A stretch of DNA of 64,000 nucleotides from Hoyosella altamirensis (GTDB lineage: Bacteria > Actinomycetota > Actinomycetes > Mycobacteriales > Mycobacteriaceae), in assembly GCF_014191505.1 (NCBI RefSeq), contig NZ_JACHWS010000002.1, forward strand, positions 992,001 through 1,056,000, in the 5' to 3' direction. A program made the translations under genes and the position numbers. Each line of letters starts with the position of its first letter. The stretch's first letter is position 1. Positions 61,533 to 64,000 of this stretch are shown here, in pieces. The notes under the pieces are model-generated. The model made no database searches and was not told where the DNA came from. It saw nothing but the letters and a program-made list of their open reading frames with translations.

Positions 61533-62299
61533 AGCGACCGTCCGTGGCCGAAGTCGTGAGAGATGCTGTGGGCAGCACGTGTGACCTGCTCGATCAGTTC
61601 GGGCCGTGGCGCCCCTCGGTTTGTGCAAATGTCGTCGAGTGGCCCCTCGATGCCGATAGCAGCGATCACAGCGCCCCCTTCGTCCCGCATAGGTGCAGCA
61701 ATTGCCGCTGCATCAGGAGCCAGTTCCTGAATTGCTGCCGCCCAGCCCAGGTCGCGCACCTGGGCGAGTTCCCGTGCGAGGGCAGTGCGGTCCGTGATGG
61801 TCCGGAATGCGATGGCAGGCAAAGGCTCCACCCCCAGGCTCCGGGAGGCACGAGCATCATGAGCGAGAAGGACCTTTCCCAGCGCGGTTGCGTGCAGGGG
61901 CAGTGTCGCCCCGGTGGTGCTGGTTTGCGGGGCCGAATCAGTCCGGAATACGTGATGGACGATCACGAGCTGGCCATCTCTGAATGCGGCGAGGCGGGTC
62001 GTCTGACCGGTACGCGCGGCCAGCGCGTCAGCCCAGTTCATGGAGCGGGAACGGATCTCGTTCACATCCCAGAGGACGGATTCTGGCGTTAGTGGGTCGG
62101 GCGCCAGCCGATACTTGCCTGACTCCGGGTGTTGTTCGACAAAGCCGACGTGAATGAGCGTTTTCAGTAGCCCGTGCGCTGTTGCTTTCGCGATGCCGAG
62201 CGCGCCGCAGATCTGGTTGAGGCCTAGAGGTTCCCGCTCTGCGGCGAGCAAGCGCAGCAACGCCGCGGCGCGTTCAACAGATTGCACCAACCCTGGCAT
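61529..62299 (-). CDS. IclR family regulator, second glycerol locus
   Basis: 256 aa. Winged helix (VERAAALLRLLAAEREPLGL, then LGIAKATAHGLLKTLIHVGF) and IclR effector domain (LPLHATALGKVLLAHDARAS). It lies first in a two-gene operon with the divergent FGGY kinase, with the inverted operator array 46 bp upstream of its start. It probably senses glycerol or a phosphorylated derivative, as GylR does. Confidence 0.9.
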   Translation of the reverse strand: MPGLVQSVERAAALLRLLAAEREPLGLNQICGALGIAKATAHGLLKTLIHVGFVEQHPESGKYRLAPDPLTPESVLWDVNEIRSRSMNWADALAARTGQTTRLAAFRDGQLVIVHHVFRTDSAPQTSTTGATLPLHATALGKVLLAHDARASRSLGVEPLPAIAFRTITDRTALARELAQVRDLGWAAAIQELAPDAAAIAAPMRDEGGAVIAAIGIEGPLDDICTNRGAPRPELIEQVTRAAHSISHDFGHGRSL

Positions 62300-62344
62300 G
62301 TATTGAAGGCTACAAGACGAAGGCGTATGTCATTACCGTCTCAC

Positions 62345-62386
62345 GTTCGGCATTGTCGAATGAAAGACCATTCGACAATGCCGAAC
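62345..62386. promoter_or_regulatory. Large inverted operator array of IclR type
   Basis: GTTCGGCATTGTCGAATG (62345-62362) and CATTCGACAATGCCGAAC (62369-62386) are perfect 18-bp inverted copies 6 bp apart, and each copy is itself a near-palindrome (TTCGrCATTrTCGAA). It lies between the divergent IclR-kinase operon and the second glycerol kinase. The core unit is shared with the operator at 41972-41990. Confidence 0.85.
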
Positions 62387-62466
62387 AGTTGTAGTTTCCG
62401 CAGCTGGCCTTGCGCTCTACATTCCAGAGACCAATTGAGACACACATCACATCGGAATGGGGAAGC

Positions 62467-63984
62467 GTGGCGAACTACGTCGGTGCCGTTGACCAGGGCA
62501 CCACCAGCACAAGGTTCATGGTGTTCGATCACGATGGGCAGGAGATCGTGCGCCACCAGCTCGAGCACGAGCAAATCATGCCGCAGCCGGGCTGGGTGGA
62601 ACACAACCCGGTTGAGATTTGGGAGCGGACGTCGTCCGTAGTCCAAACCGCGCTGGGCAGGGCAGGCCTTTGCTACAGCGACCTGGCGGCGCTCGGTATC
62701 ACCAATCAGCGCGAAACCACCGTCGTGTGGAACCGTAGAACCGGTCGGCCCTACTACAACGCGATCGTGTGGCAGGACACGCGCACCGACCGCATCGCGT
62801 CGGCGCTGGAGCGTGAGGGCAAAGGTGCCGTCATCCGTCGCAAAGCGGGCCTGCCGCCCGCCACGTACTTTGCGGGCGGAAAAGCGCAGTGGATTCTCGA
62901 CAACGTCGCAGGAGTACGGGCGGATGCGGAGCGCGGTGAGGCCCTCTTCGGCACGATAGACACCTGGCTGCTGTGGAACCTTACGGGCGGACCGCACGGC
63001 GGAATTCATGTCACCGACGTGACAAACGCGAGCCGGACCATGCTGATGAATCTCGAAACCCTGGACTGGGACGATGAACTGTTGTCGTTCTTCGGGATTC
63101 CCCGTGTGATGCTGCCTGAGATAAAGCCGTCATCCATATCCGGCGGTTACGGGCACACCACGGAGAGCGGGCCGCTCGGCGGCCGTGTCCCGCTGACTGC
63201 CGCACTGGGTGACCAGCACGCGGCGATGGTCGGTCAGGTGTGTTTCGCGCCCGGAGAAGCGAAGAATACGTACGGCACCGGCAATTTCCTGCTCCTCAAC
63301 ACAGGCACCGAACTCGTGCATTCGGACAACGGTTTGCTGACGACTGTGTGTTACCAGTTCGGTGAGGAGGCGCCGCGATACGCGCTCGAGGGATCTATCG
63401 CGGTGACGGGCTCTGCGGTGCAATGGCTGCGGGACCAACTTGGCATCATCCAGGGTGCCGCGCAGAGTGAATCGCTGGCTCGTGAGGTGCCTGACAATGG
63501 CGGTGTCTATTTCGTGCCCGCCTTCTCGGGGCTGTTCGCTCCCTACTGGCGCTCCGATGCGCGCGGCGCGATCGTTGGCCTCTCCCGGTTCAACAGCAAC
63601 GCACACATCGCCCGTGCCACCCTCGAATCGATCTGCTACCAGAGCCGCGATGTCGCTGACGCGATGGCGAAGGACTCGGGGGTGCAACTCGAGGTGCTCA
63701 AGGTCGACGGTGGGGTCACCGCAAACTCGCTCTGCATGCAGATCCAGGCAGATGTGCTCGGCGTTCCGGTGAGCCGCCCCGTCGTCGCGGAGACAACCGC
63801 CCTAGGTGCCGCCTATGCCGCCGGCCTCGCGGTCGAGTTCTGGAAAGACACCGATGAGTTGCGCCAGAACTGGAACGAGCACAACCGCTGGGAGCCCCAA
63901 TGGAACGACGAGCAACGAGCTGTGGGCTATCGGCGCTGGCAGAAAGCCGTCGAGCGAACCTTCAACTGGGTTGACGTGGCGTGA
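62467..63984 (+). CDS. glpK: Glycerol kinase (canonical)
   Basis: 505 aa from GTG 62467, GGGGAAG upstream. All standard motifs are present: [39 protein letters not shown], the catalytic Asp in [57 protein letters not shown] and the C-terminal [13 protein letters not shown]. It converts glycerol to glycerol 3-phosphate with ATP. Divergent from the IclR operon; expected repression through the inverted array upstream. The gene ends 16 bp before the window edge. Confidence 0.95.
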   Translation: MANYVGAVDQGTTSTRFMVFDHDGQEIVRHQLEHEQIMPQPGWVEHNPVEIWERTSSVVQTALGRAGLCYSDLAALGITNQRETTVVWNRRTGRPYYNAIVWQDTRTDRIASALEREGKGAVIRRKAGLPPATYFAGGKAQWILDNVAGVRADAERGEALFGTIDTWLLWNLTGGPHGGIHVTDVTNASRTMLMNLETLDWDDELLSFFGIPRVMLPEIKPSSISGGYGHTTESGPLGGRVPLTAALGDQHAAMVGQVCFAPGEAKNTYGTGNFLLLNTGTELVHSDNGLLTTVCYQFGEEAPRYALEGSIAVTGSAVQWLRDQLGIIQGAAQSESLAREVPDNGGVYFVPAFSGLFAPYWRSDARGAIVGLSRFNSNAHIARATLESICYQSRDVADAMAKDSGVQLEVLKVDGGVTANSLCMQIQADVLGVPVSRPVVAETTALGAAYAAGLAVEFWKDTDELRQNWNEHNRWEPQWNDEQRAVGYRRWQKAVERTFNWVDVA

Positions 63985-64000
63985 GCGCCGCCCGAAATCT

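Overview
The window looks like chromosomal DNA of a high-GC actinobacterium of the mycobacteria/rhodococci/Hoyosella group. The clues are a complete mycofactocin cluster, an alcohol dehydrogenase of the mycothiol-dependent type, a glucosylglycerate hydrolase of the mycobacterial type, an Rv1264-like adenylate cyclase and many GTG starts in 4-nt overlaps. The genus is inferred, not proven. I see no rRNA, tRNA, CRISPR, prophage or insertion sequence.

Layout. 1-3.6 kb: a minus-strand run of a PF10118 hydrolase, a ferredoxin-type reductase, a PHP phosphoesterase and the start of a glucosylglycerate hydrolase, behind a strong palindrome. 3.7-8.4 kb: CsbD, a J-domain-like mini protein, a membrane protein, a two-component system and a TipA-type MerR regulator. 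8.5-13 kb: an acyl-CoA dehydrogenase divergent from an MpaB-type oxygenase plus TetR, then an XRE regulator. 13-14.7 kb: an ECF42 sigma factor with its YCII partner and a recognisable ECF42 promoter. 14.7-24.2 kb: a polyol locus (xylulokinase, mannitol-type and sorbitol-type dehydrogenases, SorC regulator, four-gene ABC importer). 24.2-33.5 kb: small regulator/target modules (HxlR-QorB, zinc alcohol dehydrogenase with metallo-hydrolase, a frameshifted imine-reductase-like gene with HxlR, ArsR-CDF metal exporter, MarR-MFS), several with clear palindromic operators. 33.5-37 kb: adenylate cyclase, SDR and an unknown membrane protein. 37-42.8 kb: glpF-dhaK-dhaL-dhaM with an IclR regulator. 42.9-47 kb: sodium symporter with its tiny subunit, Lrp and an acyl-CoA synthetase. 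47-53.6 kb: mftR and mftABCDE-SDR-mftF. 53.6-57.3 kb: glycolipid-binding, DoxX-like, TetR and XdhC genes and a secreted Gly/Trp-rich protein. 57.8-64 kb: acyl-CoA carboxylase beta subunit, a small membrane protein and two divergent glycerol kinases with a second IclR regulator.

How it fits together. The 41-42 kb and 60-64 kb regions look like one glycerol/dihydroxyacetone regulon, because the same operator core (TTCGrCATTrTCGAATG) lies next to both IclR genes. The polyol locus imports sugar alcohols, oxidises them to ketoses and can phosphorylate xylulose. The mycofactocin cluster makes a peptide-derived redox cofactor and carries a dedicated dehydrogenase. A palindromic element with the shared half-sequence AATCCATC...GTCAAC occupies two separate convergent gene junctions (16.2 and 37.0 kb) and is the most unusual non-coding feature seen.
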